Below, in pieces: positions 24,900-37,100 of a stretch of DNA of 64,000 bases. Position 1 is the first letter of the stretch; each line of letters opens with the position of its first letter. The stretch is from Bryum argenteum (lineage: Eukaryota > Streptophyta > Bryopsida > Bryales > Bryaceae), in assembly GCA_037043015.1 (NCBI GenBank), contig CM073326.1, positions 14,888,345 to 14,952,344 on the forward strand, in the 5' to 3' direction. Position numbers and translations under genes: made by a program. The notes under the pieces are model-generated. The model ran no database searches and was not told the origin of the DNA. It was given only the letters and a program-made list of their open reading frames with translations.

Positions 24900-27800
24900 A
24901 GTCGGACCACTCTTGAGGGACGGGTTTGGAAGGAATCTAAATTACCAAATATGTAAATGCATAGCACTGAATAAATATCTCTCTGAAAGCACAATACTAA
25001 CCCACAACATGTCATACGTCGTCTAATTAAATTCATGCTTTGTGTGAAAATTGGTTAACTAAAGAATTCCCAGACATTAGTATTACACCAAACAAACACC
25101 AACAGAAGGAATATCATGCGTAGTAGCAACAACTGAAAGTGCAGGAAAATTCAAAACAGGCTGCGAATGTGGGTGATTATGTGCAAAAGGCACTGGATAA
25201 TTTCTGAGCGGATGGAACTCCTGCCGAAGTGAAGAAGAAGAAGAATTTAGATACAACCATGGTCTCTACAATTAAATGCTGCGATGGTGATTCTAAGTAG
25301 AGGTTGGTGTTATGATGTCAATCATGTTGAATTTCTGCATCCCCAGATATGAATAATTATTACATCAAACAAATGCAAAATGAAGAAAATAGTCTGCGTA
25401 GTAGCTGGATGACTAAAAAGTGCAAAACATTCTCAGCTGTCCTTTGCTAGAGACATGAAAATCAGATGTTGTGGGTTTTTCAATCTTAAAGGTGGATTGT
25501 GATGTAGTGTTAATGAGCTATATCTTAGATAGTGAACTCTGCAAAATTGAGAAGGTCTGTGGTGACTTCGCAATTAGAGTTATTCTCGTTGATAAAAATT
25601 TTATTACACTTTGAATAACTATTTTTTTGAAATGCCAAAATGTATCACAATGTGAATGTGTGTTTTTCTTTATACAATAGTACGTCATGAGCACATAAAG
25701 AAAAACTCCTCATAGTACTTGCATTCAACTTATGAAATAAGAGGTCAAAAAGGAGACAACCTCTTAATATTTGGTTGAAAACATATTGCTAAAATGAGAA
25801 ACTTTTTAATTTTGTTGATTTTGTACCATACAAAAATCACACAAAACGTGGAGAACTTCTCATACTAAGGCTGGGCACCATTTGACATGAAGGTTGGACA
25901 ATTTCTGACACTTATATTGTAAAGCACACTTTCTAAAAATGAGTGTTGAAAGACCATACTACAACTTTTGATAAGACGTTTCTGGTAGACTTCTATGACA
26001 GAACCTCCCATACTGCTAAAGTGAGCATAATTTAGCAAGGAGTCTATCATGTTGTTCACTATATAGAATGTAGTTGAATAGTAAAATGTACACACAAAGC
26101 TGACCTGGTTTTGGACATGTTGCCCAACCTTTCTGTATGATTGATGTAAAGGTTGCGTGAGTTCTCAACAAGCTCAATGATTTCCTTCTAGAGAACACTA
26201 CTCAATAATGGTTTGAATTCCCATTATAAGGCTATCATTCTTCCCGTTCTTCTATTTAGTATGAGAAGGTGAGATACAAAGGCTAAAGGAGGGCAGAGAA
26301 GCAAGTGTGACAGGTGGGAGATAGTAGATTAGAGGATATGAGAAGATGAGAGGCGGAGGTGAGAAGAGGGGAGAGAAGTAGGTGAGATCGAGAAAGAATG
26401 AGCGGAGGAGGTGAGTGTGTGAGGGAGGAGGTGAGATGGGAGCACACGTTCTCTTTTGTGTTGGGTTTGCAGGTCATACTTTCTAAAGTGTTTTGTTTTT
26501 CTCTTGGAAAATACTCAAACAATGATATGATTGTTGAGAATTGGTGACGGAACTTCTCGATATGCAGGAGACTACTACAAGTTTAGTGATTTATATGAGA
26601 TCTCAATCTTGTAGAAGTCTCTCTGCAGGTCGAAGAGTTCCATTACCACATTGAATACACTATTTATTACAACTACTATCAACAATCTCAGGAGAGCCTG
26701 ATTCAAACTTAGATTTGATATCTTGTTGGAGTTCTTCTCATGATCAAAAGTTGAATCAGAAGTATCATTAATTTTGGTGATATCATTGAAAAATGAGCTC
26801 CATAACATTCCATCATCTCTTGCTTCACTACTAACAGGGTAAATAGTTCCCGCAATCGTAAGTTCACTGAATACTGTATCTTATTCTGTAGTGACCACTC
26901 TTCAGTCTTCATTCCTGAGATACTCAATCCACTTCAAAAACTACCTCAATTAAGTTATTTCATTACGATAAGTAACTTCTGTACTCAGTTCCTATTTTCT
27001 CTCATGCTTTTTTCAATGCTGTTCAGACTAACAGATTATCTTACAGAAGATATCTAAACCGCTTACTGAGACTGAGAGAAGATAAGCCACAATTAGCGAC
27101 ACTTCATCTTCACATTCCTAGTTTCGAATTCTCAGCAGTACTCGTGACCAACAATGACATTTATCCTCTAAAGTAAGTGTACTTACATCTTCCATTGCCT
27201 TTGCATTGAAAGCATTTGAGAGTTTGACATCCCTCCGAATGATCAAGCATGTTGCTGCACAGTCGAACTGTTCTCTCCACTGCAGCAACACCTCAGTCTC
27301 TGAAAGCAATTCTGCTACCATCCATTTCGCTTGCAAATGAGGACTTACCAGGGCTCGTAGCGATCCGGCCTGGAGTCACTCCATTGGCATTCACCTCAGC
27401 CAGGAAATTTGTCCACTCTTGAGGGACGGGCTTGGAAGGAATCTAAATCACCAAATATGTAAATGCATAGCACTGAATAAATATCTCTCTGAAAGCATGT
27501 TGAGAAGTTACCATTATTGCACACTTTCCACCAAGACACTGTACGTCCAATTTTCTATCCGGAAAGAGTTCATGGGTGAAAGACTTGGAAGTCCTTTTTT
27601 GTCTTACTAGTACTTTCAGGTCCCCAAACAGGATGATTGAGCTCATTTCTGTTTAATACATCACTCATTTTGCAGTTTTTTGAGGATCTCATTTTCAGAT
27701 CAAGCATCATGGTGTGTCATTTGTGAGCCAATCCACAGCACATGCTTTGTCTGAAGAAGAGCAGTTTCACAATCATTAGATAATGATCAGTAACATACCA

Positions 27801-28650
27801 ATCAAAGGTGAAAGTGAATAGTGTGCGCAGTAGCTAAATGACTGAAAATGCAGAAAGATCAAAACAGGCTGTCTTCGAATCTGGATGATTATATTCAAAA
27901 TGTACACACGAGATAATATCTGAGCGGATGAAACTCCTACCGAAGTGAAGAAGATTTTAGATTCAACTGTGGTCTCTACATATGAAAAGAAGAAATTATC
28001 ATATTGATTCTTATATTTCTTCATAGAATACAAATTTAGTGATTTTAGATTGGATTGCCATGTCATGCATTCACTTAAATAGCTCTGTCAAGTATCACAT
28101 AGTGAGGTTTTACCATTTCCAGTAGTATGGAGGGATATGCCAATATGGTTCCTCTATCTTACTTACTAGCAAGAATCAAACCTCATATTCATGGAAGTAG
28201 GCGGATCATCCATGTGAAAAAAGGATGGGAATAAAATAAAAGAACATTTTTGCACACAATCATGGAGTTTTCTCTAAAAGTAGAGCTCATGGTGAAGGCT
28301 TTGAACTTAGCTCTCTTTTTCAATTTTCAAATTATTCAATAAGATGGAGGTCAATCTGAAAATTCCAAAACACATCATTCACTCATTAGCAGTTCATTGG
28401 AATCCCAGCTCCAGATCATAGCACCATGCTGTGTCATTGGTAATGGAAAGCACATCACTAAATGCACCATGAGAAAACGTTAGATCATTCGATTACATGA
28501 TGCTTCTGACTCTCTCTCCACTGCAGCAACTTACACCTCAGTCTCTGAAAGCAATTCTTCCATAGAAACATCTGCTACCACCCACTTCGCTTGGCATTTC
28601 GGATTCCTGTAGTTGGCATCCACCGTAGCCACGAAAGTCGTTCATTCTTC
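24900..28650 (-). pseudogene. Scattered repeated fragments of an unrecognised gene
   Basis: Coding-like pieces lie on the minus strand at 27410-27118 (PVPQEWTNFLAEVNANGVTP; QAKWMVAELLSETEVLLQW) and 28635-28535 (ATVDANYRNPKCQAKWVVAD), sharing the AKW(M/V)VA and ELLSETEV motifs. The start of the same exon recurs at 24955-24907 (PVPQEW), just outside the C2 gene promoter. The intron-like flanks are also shared (25090-25300 with 27775-27990). Frames shift between the pieces, so they look like decayed duplicates. I do not recognise the family. Another open stretch (26927-26575, minus) may belong but has no known motif. Confidence 0.35.
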
Positions 28651-28699
28651 ATGGACTAATTAACTGGAAGAAAATCAATTCTAATATATGTGTCGAATT

Positions 28700-29400
28700 C
28701 CCAGAGGGTATCAATCTCCCCATGCAAGAGAAGGTGAGAGACAAAGGTGGAAGGCAAAATAAAAGTTAAAGTTGGTGATTGAACTTCAATCTTGACATCC
28801 AACGGACTTCTACACTATGATTTTATCATCAATCTTGTAGAAATCACGTTGCACTGGTTACTGTACCGACTGAATAGGAGAGAATCGGTAGAGGAAATTA
28901 AGTACTGGCGATGGAGTGGAGCATGATTTGTGATGGCTACGCGAGTAGGGGACGGGACGGAGAAGGCAACTTGAGGAAGGAACGCATCAAGCGCTGTTGA
29001 CTTTTGTGCCTCCCCAGTCCCCACTCTCCAACTCCAGCTGGTCCGCAGCCGAGTTGCTGCTGGTGGGACTGGGACGACTTTGAGAAGTACTGACTACGAT
29101 AGTGTGGCCCACAGCCTGCCATTGCCAGATTGCCAGCCTCGGCGGCCCTACCGACGAGCCTCCATGGCCGCCGAATGGTCGGCTACCACTCCGGATGCCC
29201 CGTTTCCACACCTTCTGGCAGTCGGCCCTTCTTATTTTCTTCTCTTTCGAATCAGTCAATGCATTGTTGATTGAGGAACAGTACATTCTGGTCCGTAGCA
29301 TCACATGGCTGGTGAATCAACAACCACTTTTACATAGGGTGTCAAGGCCAACAAATCTCCAAGCCAATTCTCTTACAATTTAAGCCCAATTGACTCCAGG
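28700..29400. other. GC-richer segment without an assignable gene
   Basis: About 28880-29270 is clearly GC-richer than its surroundings and open in several frames on both strands (minus strand: RPFGGHGGSSVGPP-like). Composition alone could explain the openness. It could be the first exon or CpG-rich start of the fragmented gene to its left, but no splice or motif evidence settles it. Confidence 0.3.
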
Positions 29401-30865
29401 GTCACTTGGAGAATACATTAACCAATTAATAAAGTGAGGGCCAATTCCCACATGTGGAAAGCCCTTGGAGTCGATTTCTTAGAAGAAAAATAAGGCCATG
29501 AGGCCAATTCATATTATTATATCTGAATTGCAAGCTTTTGATTTGTTCACATTAGAGTATGTTAGTGTAATAATGAATTTGTATTACCTCCATGTGAATA
29601 ATCCAACATTTCTATAGGTGGCATAGGTCCAATAAGGGTAGAAATTATATAGATGTAATTGTAACTCGCTTAGAAATAAGGATTTGACGAGCCTCAATTC
29701 AAATCTACTCTTGAAATTGGTTATTTTGGCTCACAAAATACATCAAACCTATTTTACATCAAGGGAAAACAAACTTTGTTCTCAACTTTGAACATTATGA
29801 TCTCACAATTGGTGAGGAATTTGAATCTAAGATGTCACACGCACATATGTGTACAAGTTAGGTACTAAATCCTACGGTCACATAACTGCTCATTTTCTTT
29901 ATAAAGTTAAAAATTTGCACCTTGCAATGACCGAGGGTGTTTTGGGCTTATTGGCAGTTTTGAGGCCTCACAATATTAGGGATAACGTCAATATTTAGTA
30001 CCATAATGCGGTGCTAACAAATCCTAAAACAACTTCCTCCATTTTTAGATTTTAACTTCTTTTTTTCTTTGAATGGATTCCAATTAGAGTTTAGTTTTAG
30101 TAATAGAAACCTTCACTTAATCAAAGATATTGGGAAGATAAGGCATGGCTTTGAGTGCAAAGGGGGTCGCGTCTTGGAAGTCCTAATTGTAAACTTTTTC
30201 GTAGTATTTATCATTGCAAAGCTATACTTTGAGCCAAAGAATCATTTTGATGGATTCCTTTTGGGACAAGCGTGTTATTGAGATAAAGATGAACAACTAC
30301 CTTCTTGAATTTTTTTATATTGTAGCAACTTTTTTGGTGGATTTTTCTTCTAACACGTATTAAACGATAAAATTTTGTGGTTTAATTTGACATTTGATGA
30401 CTCCTATGTTATGATGTGGCATTCTATAGGGCTTTGCGACTCAAAGTTTGAAAAAGCTAATACTTATTTTCAATTCTACCAATCACTCTTAAGATACACA
30501 TTATTCAAAACCGAAGGGCATTCATGCGCTCAATTTACTCTTATAGAAAAAAAAATGAAGAAAAGATAAATATGATTCATAAAATTAGCCTACAATGGCA
30601 AAACTTGTGCTCATGTTTCAAAACCATAAAACGACGTATCCACCTTCTAAATTTCATGCCAAGTATGAGTTCAAACTATCTTAGCTCAATTTACAATTTC
30701 TATCATTAAAGCTAATCTTCATTTGAGTTCTAATCTAATAAGTTTGAACAAAAGAGGACTTGAGGACATTGAACGAAGAAGTCAGAACTCTTCAAAGTTT
30801 CAACTCTTCATCCTATTGAATCTCAATATGTGTAGAAATTGTTGAATTGACCACATCTAGCTCCA

Positions 30866-30930
30866 CACCAAGCTCCACATCTAGCTCCACACCAAGCTCC
30901 ACATCTAGCTCACCACCTAGCTCCACACAA
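30866..30930. repeat. Short tandem repeat (~24 bp unit)
   Basis: Units of CTAGCTCCACACCAAGCTCC plus ACAT repeat about two and a half times, with a degenerate last copy. Confidence 0.8.
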
Positions 30931-32434
30931 GATCCAACATCGAAATCATCCATTTTTTCACCTTTTTAATTGTAGAAACATCATTGGAATTCCAATACCA
31001 AAGTTATTTGGATCAGAAATCTTATAGCTTGAAAGTTGTTAGTATGCATCTAAAGATCATATGTGTCCAAGAAAATTACATGAGATACTATTTGATTTCA
31101 CATAATTTGCTTGCAATGGTTAAAAAATGAAGTCTATCTGAATCAAGGTTTCTTGAAAAACTATCGAATGAATCCTTCAATTGTTAAAAACTCAATTAGC
31201 GTAGGAGGTTCACAAAGCCCCAAAACCACATCATGTTGCCGTCTTAAGAATATATAGCCATGCACACTAGTTCAAGTTTCAACTCAAATCACTGAGAACT
31301 ACTTACAATTCTCAAAGATGTACTGTTCATAGAACAAAGGAAGGAATTTGGAAGAATGAACACTTATTCTCCGATCCACAATAAATGACCTCATTCTGCA
31401 ATCAATAACAATGAACATCATTCTTCAGCAAAGAATTAAAAGGAGGATATAAGGAGATTGTTAGATGTCTCGTGTGTCTCCATGGCCGCATGTCGACTAC
31501 CCTAGAGAGCATGGAGTAGCTATGTTTAGAAAGTAAGAGCAAAGAGACAAGAGAGCACATGCCCAAATGAAGCAATGTTGCAGCTCTCATGTCTATGTCA
31601 CTAAAGTACAACCTCATGTACTTGAATTCAATGCTTACGAATGCAATTTTCCCAACCAACATTTCCTCAAGATAATCACAGTGACATTTAACTTTGATGT
31701 TGTACATTCATGAGCAATCCTGCAAGTCTTCTCCAAAAAGAATGTAAAAGCCCATGCCCCATCCATCTACAAGTATCTCTCTTGTAAAATCAATTGACAA
31801 AATATCCATTTGCTTGAGAAAAATCCACAAACTCAATTGAATCGAATTGAGTGATCACTAGAGTATTTTGGAGATGCATAATATTCCTGCATATAAGATT
31901 TTTGGCTGACTTCAAAATGAATAACAAAGAAGAAGCTACCATAAATATTTTGCAGTTCCTTGTTTTTTCAAGCTCTAAAAGCTGACGAATATCTTTGTAT
32001 ATTGGAGTAAAGCTTGTTATTGACATGCTCTACAGGTATGATTGTACTCCCACAATTGACTCATCAGCAGCTCCCCCAAGAATGACTCCATGCACAAAAT
32101 ACAAAATGTTTGAAGATCCACTAAGACGCACAAAACCAATATTAGCTTAGATCCCTTGCACAATAATATGTAACGCACTTGTCCAAAATTTCATCCGCAC
32201 TTAGTTATATGTGGCATCACCACCTAGTGTATGTTGGTCGTGTGGGCGGGCCTTTCAATAAGCAATTGTACACTTGTATGTGCCGAAACGTGCACCACGG
32301 GGACATGCCTCTCCTCAACTAACAATGGAAATTCATTTGACTCCAATCAATCGGCAATCAAACCTCACTTGGAATCATCAGAAAGAGTACAAGAGGATCC
32401 GTTTGAGAAGCTGCCACACCATTAAGTCATCGTA

Positions 32435-32797
32435 AGGCACCACAAGCCTTGGCTTGGTGGTTAGGGCTTAGGCCCCCAATGAGGAGGTCGTGGGTTCTAT
32501 TCCCCATGTCGGCGTGGTGCTCACCACTATAGTCCACCCAACTATTGTGGGGGGTCTTTGGACCTTGTTGTATGGGTACCTCAAAGGCCTTTGGGGGGAT
32601 ACTATGTCAAGTATCTTCAAGGCATTAGTAACTAGGCTAGAAACTAGCGTAGTTATAGTGTCCACCCTCGAGAGGGGGAAGTAGTATTGTTCCAATTTCC
32701 CCTTGTCCGGTGGCCATCGGGATATTAGCATTACGAACGAACACTTCATTCACGCCGGCCCCTTAGAAAGGGACCGGAGTTTCTATCTATCTATCTA
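32435..32797 (+). mobile_element. tRNA-derived SINE, full length (363 bp)
   Basis: It carries an RNA polymerase III promoter-like head: box A-like TGGCTTGGTGG at 32450-32460 and box B-like GGTTCTATTCC at 32493-32503. Near the 3' end lies a hairpin (CCGGCCCCTTAGAAAGGGACCGG type, 32755-32777), then a TCTA-repeat tail. Direct repeats TCATCGTA at 32427-32434 and 32798-32805 are the target duplication. No coding capacity. Confidence 0.85.
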
Positions 32798-33206
32798 TCA
32801 TCGTATGATTCTAATCATCGTTCTGGTATTCTAACCATGCCACTGCTTGGGCACTTTAACTTCCTTGAGGTGCAATTCACAACAACATCCAACGTTACTT
32901 ACCTCTTGAATTAGGAGTTAAATACACATATACCTTATTTTCACTGGAAACTAGCTAAGAATCATTTCTAATCTTACATGAAGATTAAATCTTTTATAGG
33001 AAATATTTCTACTACACACTGACACAAATAGTGCTAAAAATGTTGTATTTCACTCCTCAGCTTGATTAGTTCTTGAGCAAAATCTTGGTGAGAATATATT
33101 ACCTTATTGAAAGCATGAAGTATATGGTAAATTAGGGGAAAAATCCCAATTAATAAACATAGAGTATTGAAACCTAATTGGAGAGATTCAAAGTGCAAAA
33201 GTTTAA

Positions 33207-34180
33207 CCCCTAAACGTCCCAACCTATTTTTAGCCAAAAATCACATTGTCAAAAAAGTGTCATAGATGAAAATTAAGATAAGCTTTTTAGATCTCAACCA
33301 TAAAAACTTGTAATAGACTTGTTGTAGGTCATGTGGACCAAAATTTGAGTCATGAGGCCTTACAGATTGCAAGACCATAACATATTAGTGCGCAAAAGAA
33401 GCTACAAAATTTCATCATTTTCACTTTAGAGTGGAAAATCTACCAAAAAAGCTACTCCAATGAAAAAATCTCAAACTAGAAAGATGTTCATCTTCATCTC
33501 AATAGTACACCTGTGTAAAAAAACTCATCAAAATAATTACTTGGCTCAAAAAATACCCTTGCAATGGTGAAAACTACCCAAAAATTGACAAAGGGAAAAT
33601 AGTCCAAAACTAGTCCCTATGCACTCAAATCTACGCCTTATCTACGAAACATCTTCGATTTGGTCCAGATTTGTACTATTGGGAGTAGACTCTAATTAGA
33701 ATCCATCCAAAAAATTAAAGTTGAAATCTAACAGTGGATGAAAAAGATGTAGTAGTTCAAAAATCATCTATTTTTTCACTTTTTTCATTGTGGAAACATC
33801 ATTGAAAATGTAATACCAAATTAAAGTATTTGGATCAAAAATCTTCCAAGTAGAAAATTGTTAGATATCATCTAAAGACCATGTTCATGTGAAAAATTCC
33901 ATCAAAAACTATTTTTGGTTTCACATAATTGGCTTGGAATGATAAAACATGCCTAATATCTGAAAACCCAAAAACCAAAAGCTGCCTTCACTAAAATGCA
34001 TGCCATTAATTCATAGCCGATTGTATGGCTCTGAAAGTTTTACCATACACAATAAACTTGATTAAGGACTCAACCCAAGTGATTCATCCAAAACGGAGTT
34101 TGGATGAAGGCGTTATGGCTCTTCAAAGTTTCTGCCCTCCATCCAAAATGTAGAAAAACGACATTGGGGACGTTTAGGAG
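33207..34180 (-). mobile_element. 974-bp terminal-inverted-repeat element with TTAA target duplication
   Basis: It begins CCCCTAAACGTCCC and ends GGGGACGTTTAGGAG, flanked by TTAA at 33203-33206 and 34181-34184. It is the inverted partner of 11652-12623, sharing the internal CATCCAAAATGT and GATGGATTCCAAT-type blocks. The inverted paralogue at 7265-7285 reads TTAA once with no insert. No coding capacity. Confidence 0.75.
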
Positions 34181-34199
34181 TTAAACCCTTACCTTGTGT

Positions 34200-37100
34200 A
34201 GATCCGTTATTTCAAAAGCATTTGTACCACATTTTGATAAGAGGCTCAACAAAGCCATGGCAAGATTACTTCGCTCTTACCCCTTACATATCATACCTTG
34301 AGGAAGATTGGAACTTTGGTAAACGAGAAAACAATATACTATTTTTTCTTTTCTTGAATAAGAGATTTTAGGTAAATTTGAGCTTGTCATAGAGCAACTT
34401 GTTATACAGTTTTTGACCATTCCAAGAACATCATAGATATATGTTATTTACATGCACAAACTTGGTAAAGATGTCATTCTAAATTGAATGCTCAATAACT
34501 GTTTCTACAAGCATTTGAGGGAAAGTAGCTTCAAACGATTCCAAGAAAATGTATGTTGATGTAGACAATCTGTAGAATGTCACTTCCCTCTTGTATGAGG
34601 AGTCCAAGACAGATATGTATCCTATTACCACTTGAAACTAGCTAGGAAAAAATTATAGAAGATTGAAACCTCCACCACAAAGTTGTACAAATTTTGTACT
34701 AAAAAGTGTTGTATTCCACTAGCCTTGTTATTATCACTTAGAGAGAATCCATTGTATGGAAGCTAATAAGATTAGCATAGCTCTAATCAACATGCCCTGT
34801 GGGTAGCTTATCTCCAAGCTACAATATAATCCGCAATGATCCAAGAAAGCTAAGATGGCCTCTTGCTATTTTGGGCACCTTAGATGAAAGGTCCATTGCC
34901 AACTTTCTTGCGCTATAATTTCGAAGTGGTGTGGTGATACATACAAAGTGTATGTGGTAATGATTGCAAATTCAAATCTCAATATTTGATTTCTTCAAGA
35001 CAAACTTTAGTTTCAAGCCGAAATGGGACAAAAAAGGAACTCTTAATCTTGAAAAAATAATTGAATTTATTATGGAGAAGCTTGTTTGTGACCGATTTCT
35101 ACTCTTTTCTTGAATTACCTGTGTTGAAACTCTTACACATTCTACATGAACAACCTTCAAAGTTTAAAGCATCAAGCTTTATATTTTTTGTAGTATTAAA
35201 TTTTTTGCTGAGAATATGTCAAAATTTGAGAGTTCCAAATTTTCCAAAATGATTACATTGTTTGAACTTCACAAACTCATAGAGGTACAAGGTGACTATT
35301 CTTTAAAACCTAAATGATTCAACGTGATCCATATTCTACAAAATCATTGATTTTATACCTTCGTCTAATGAATTGCACGAAGATTCTAAAAGACTAACGA
35401 GTCCCTAAAATCATGGGTCCGTGTATTATACCTAGTCATCTATGTGGAAATTGTTTGTGAACGAAAACTTTGTGGTATTAGAAATTAAGTTCTCCTTAGC
35501 ACTAAGTAGACTATGTCCCCTAAGTGCTGCCCAAAAAATAATTTGCATTAACTATGAATGTGATGATCTCATAAATGGTGTAGATCCAAAGGTAAAAATA
35601 TCAACCCAAAATTAGTAAATAAGGAACTCCCATAGGAGGCCATAAATCTCAATGTAAGTTGTTTTTTCTCATACGTAGATGTAGAGTGCTTGCGTATGAT
35701 AAGTTGAGGATGTGAAAAAATAGGATGGTGCAAAATAACTATAAAATCAAATGAGACACTAATTTGGCCCAAGGATTGGAGGGCCCTGCAATGAGAGACT
35801 TGTTTTGCGACCAAAAAAGTACTACATTTTGACTCTTTCTTGTTTATCATATTCAAATTAGTATATCATTTGGTTTCTTAGTTTCATTACGAAGACTTAA
35901 TATCCATATTTGACGATTCAATCTTTTGGAACCATTTTTATTTAAGAATACTAGATTGTTCAACTTTTACTGAAAAATCTTGTTTCAAAGACCTTTCTTA
36001 TTGTCGTTTGGATGAGACTCTTGGAACATAGAGACCTTTTTAACCATCATTAATTTTCACTTTGAGGTGAAAACTTTAGAAACTATCCAACAAACTAGTT
36101 GCATCACAAAAATCACCAACTAAGCACTTGTTCATCTTCATCTCAAATACACTCTTTTAACAAAAGAAAAAACTCAAAAACTTTTGGGTCCACATGATGT
36201 AAACCACCTCAAAGTGTGCAGTGGAATAATAGTCCAAAGCAAAACCTCCATAACTAAAATGCAAGATTCAACTTGGATCAAACTAAGCTGTCTACCACAA
36301 AAATTAACTCGGATTTGGACTGGAGTCTATTTCAACACCTAAGGCTTGAAATCCAACATTAGATGAGGAGGATATATCATCTCAAGTACCATCCATTATT
36401 TCAATTTTTCTAATAATATGACTTTTCAAGCCAATTTCAATACAAATCTTCTAACTAGGAAGTTATTGGGCTTCATCATAACCTTCAAGTGCTCCAAGAT
36501 GTCAAATTACATTAATTTGGATGATAAGCTAGGAGTTTGAAGGATTGTAGCGTCTTACTTTGTATTCTGTGTAAGGCAAATTGTGTTTAATTCAACCGCA
36601 ATTCAAGTCTAGTTGTAGTGGTAGACCATCCAAGATGGTATAAGCTTATGGCATGCATTCTAGTGCACAGGCTTTTGTTTATGGGTTTTAAAACTTGGGG
36701 CATGTTTTGCTATTTCAAGCCAATTATTTGGATCACATCTATATTTTAGATAAGACTAATGTAAGGATGAAACCCAGTAACAACTTTCTGTTAGTTGGAA
36801 GTAATTTTTGTTGGTATTAATTTGGGATTCTTTATTTTATGATGTTTTTACATTGGAAAAGATGAAGAAACGCATGGTGTAATTGGTGTTTGAGGAGTTG
36901 TATCTCCTCATCGATCATTATATTGCAACTTTATATGTTGAATTGAATTATAATTCAAGTCTATTTGTAGTAGTAGGAAATTTAATTCAATCAAAGACGC
37001 TTGGAAGACATGGCATGCATTTCATTGATTTTAGTTCATAAGGTCTAGCTTTGAAATATTTATAAATTTGAAGAAATTTTCAATGTTGCAAGATAATTAT

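Larger units (their letters stand above)
29400..33200. repeat. AT-rich repeats and fragments
   Basis: The stretch 30000-31130 carries degenerate pieces of the ~973-bp element family. The stretch 31440-31740 (minus) and 51120-51330 (plus) are paralogous to each other and faintly coding-like (DYLEEMLVGKIAFV), without a recognisable family. A short tandem repeat of CTAGCTCCACACCAAGCTCC-type units sits at 30866-30930. No intact gene. Confidence 0.45.

Noticed and set aside
32435-32520. A tRNA gene at the head of the SINE
   Set aside because: The box A and box B-like motifs are present but the sequence does not close into a cloverleaf acceptor stem, and it is joined to a SINE body with a target duplication.
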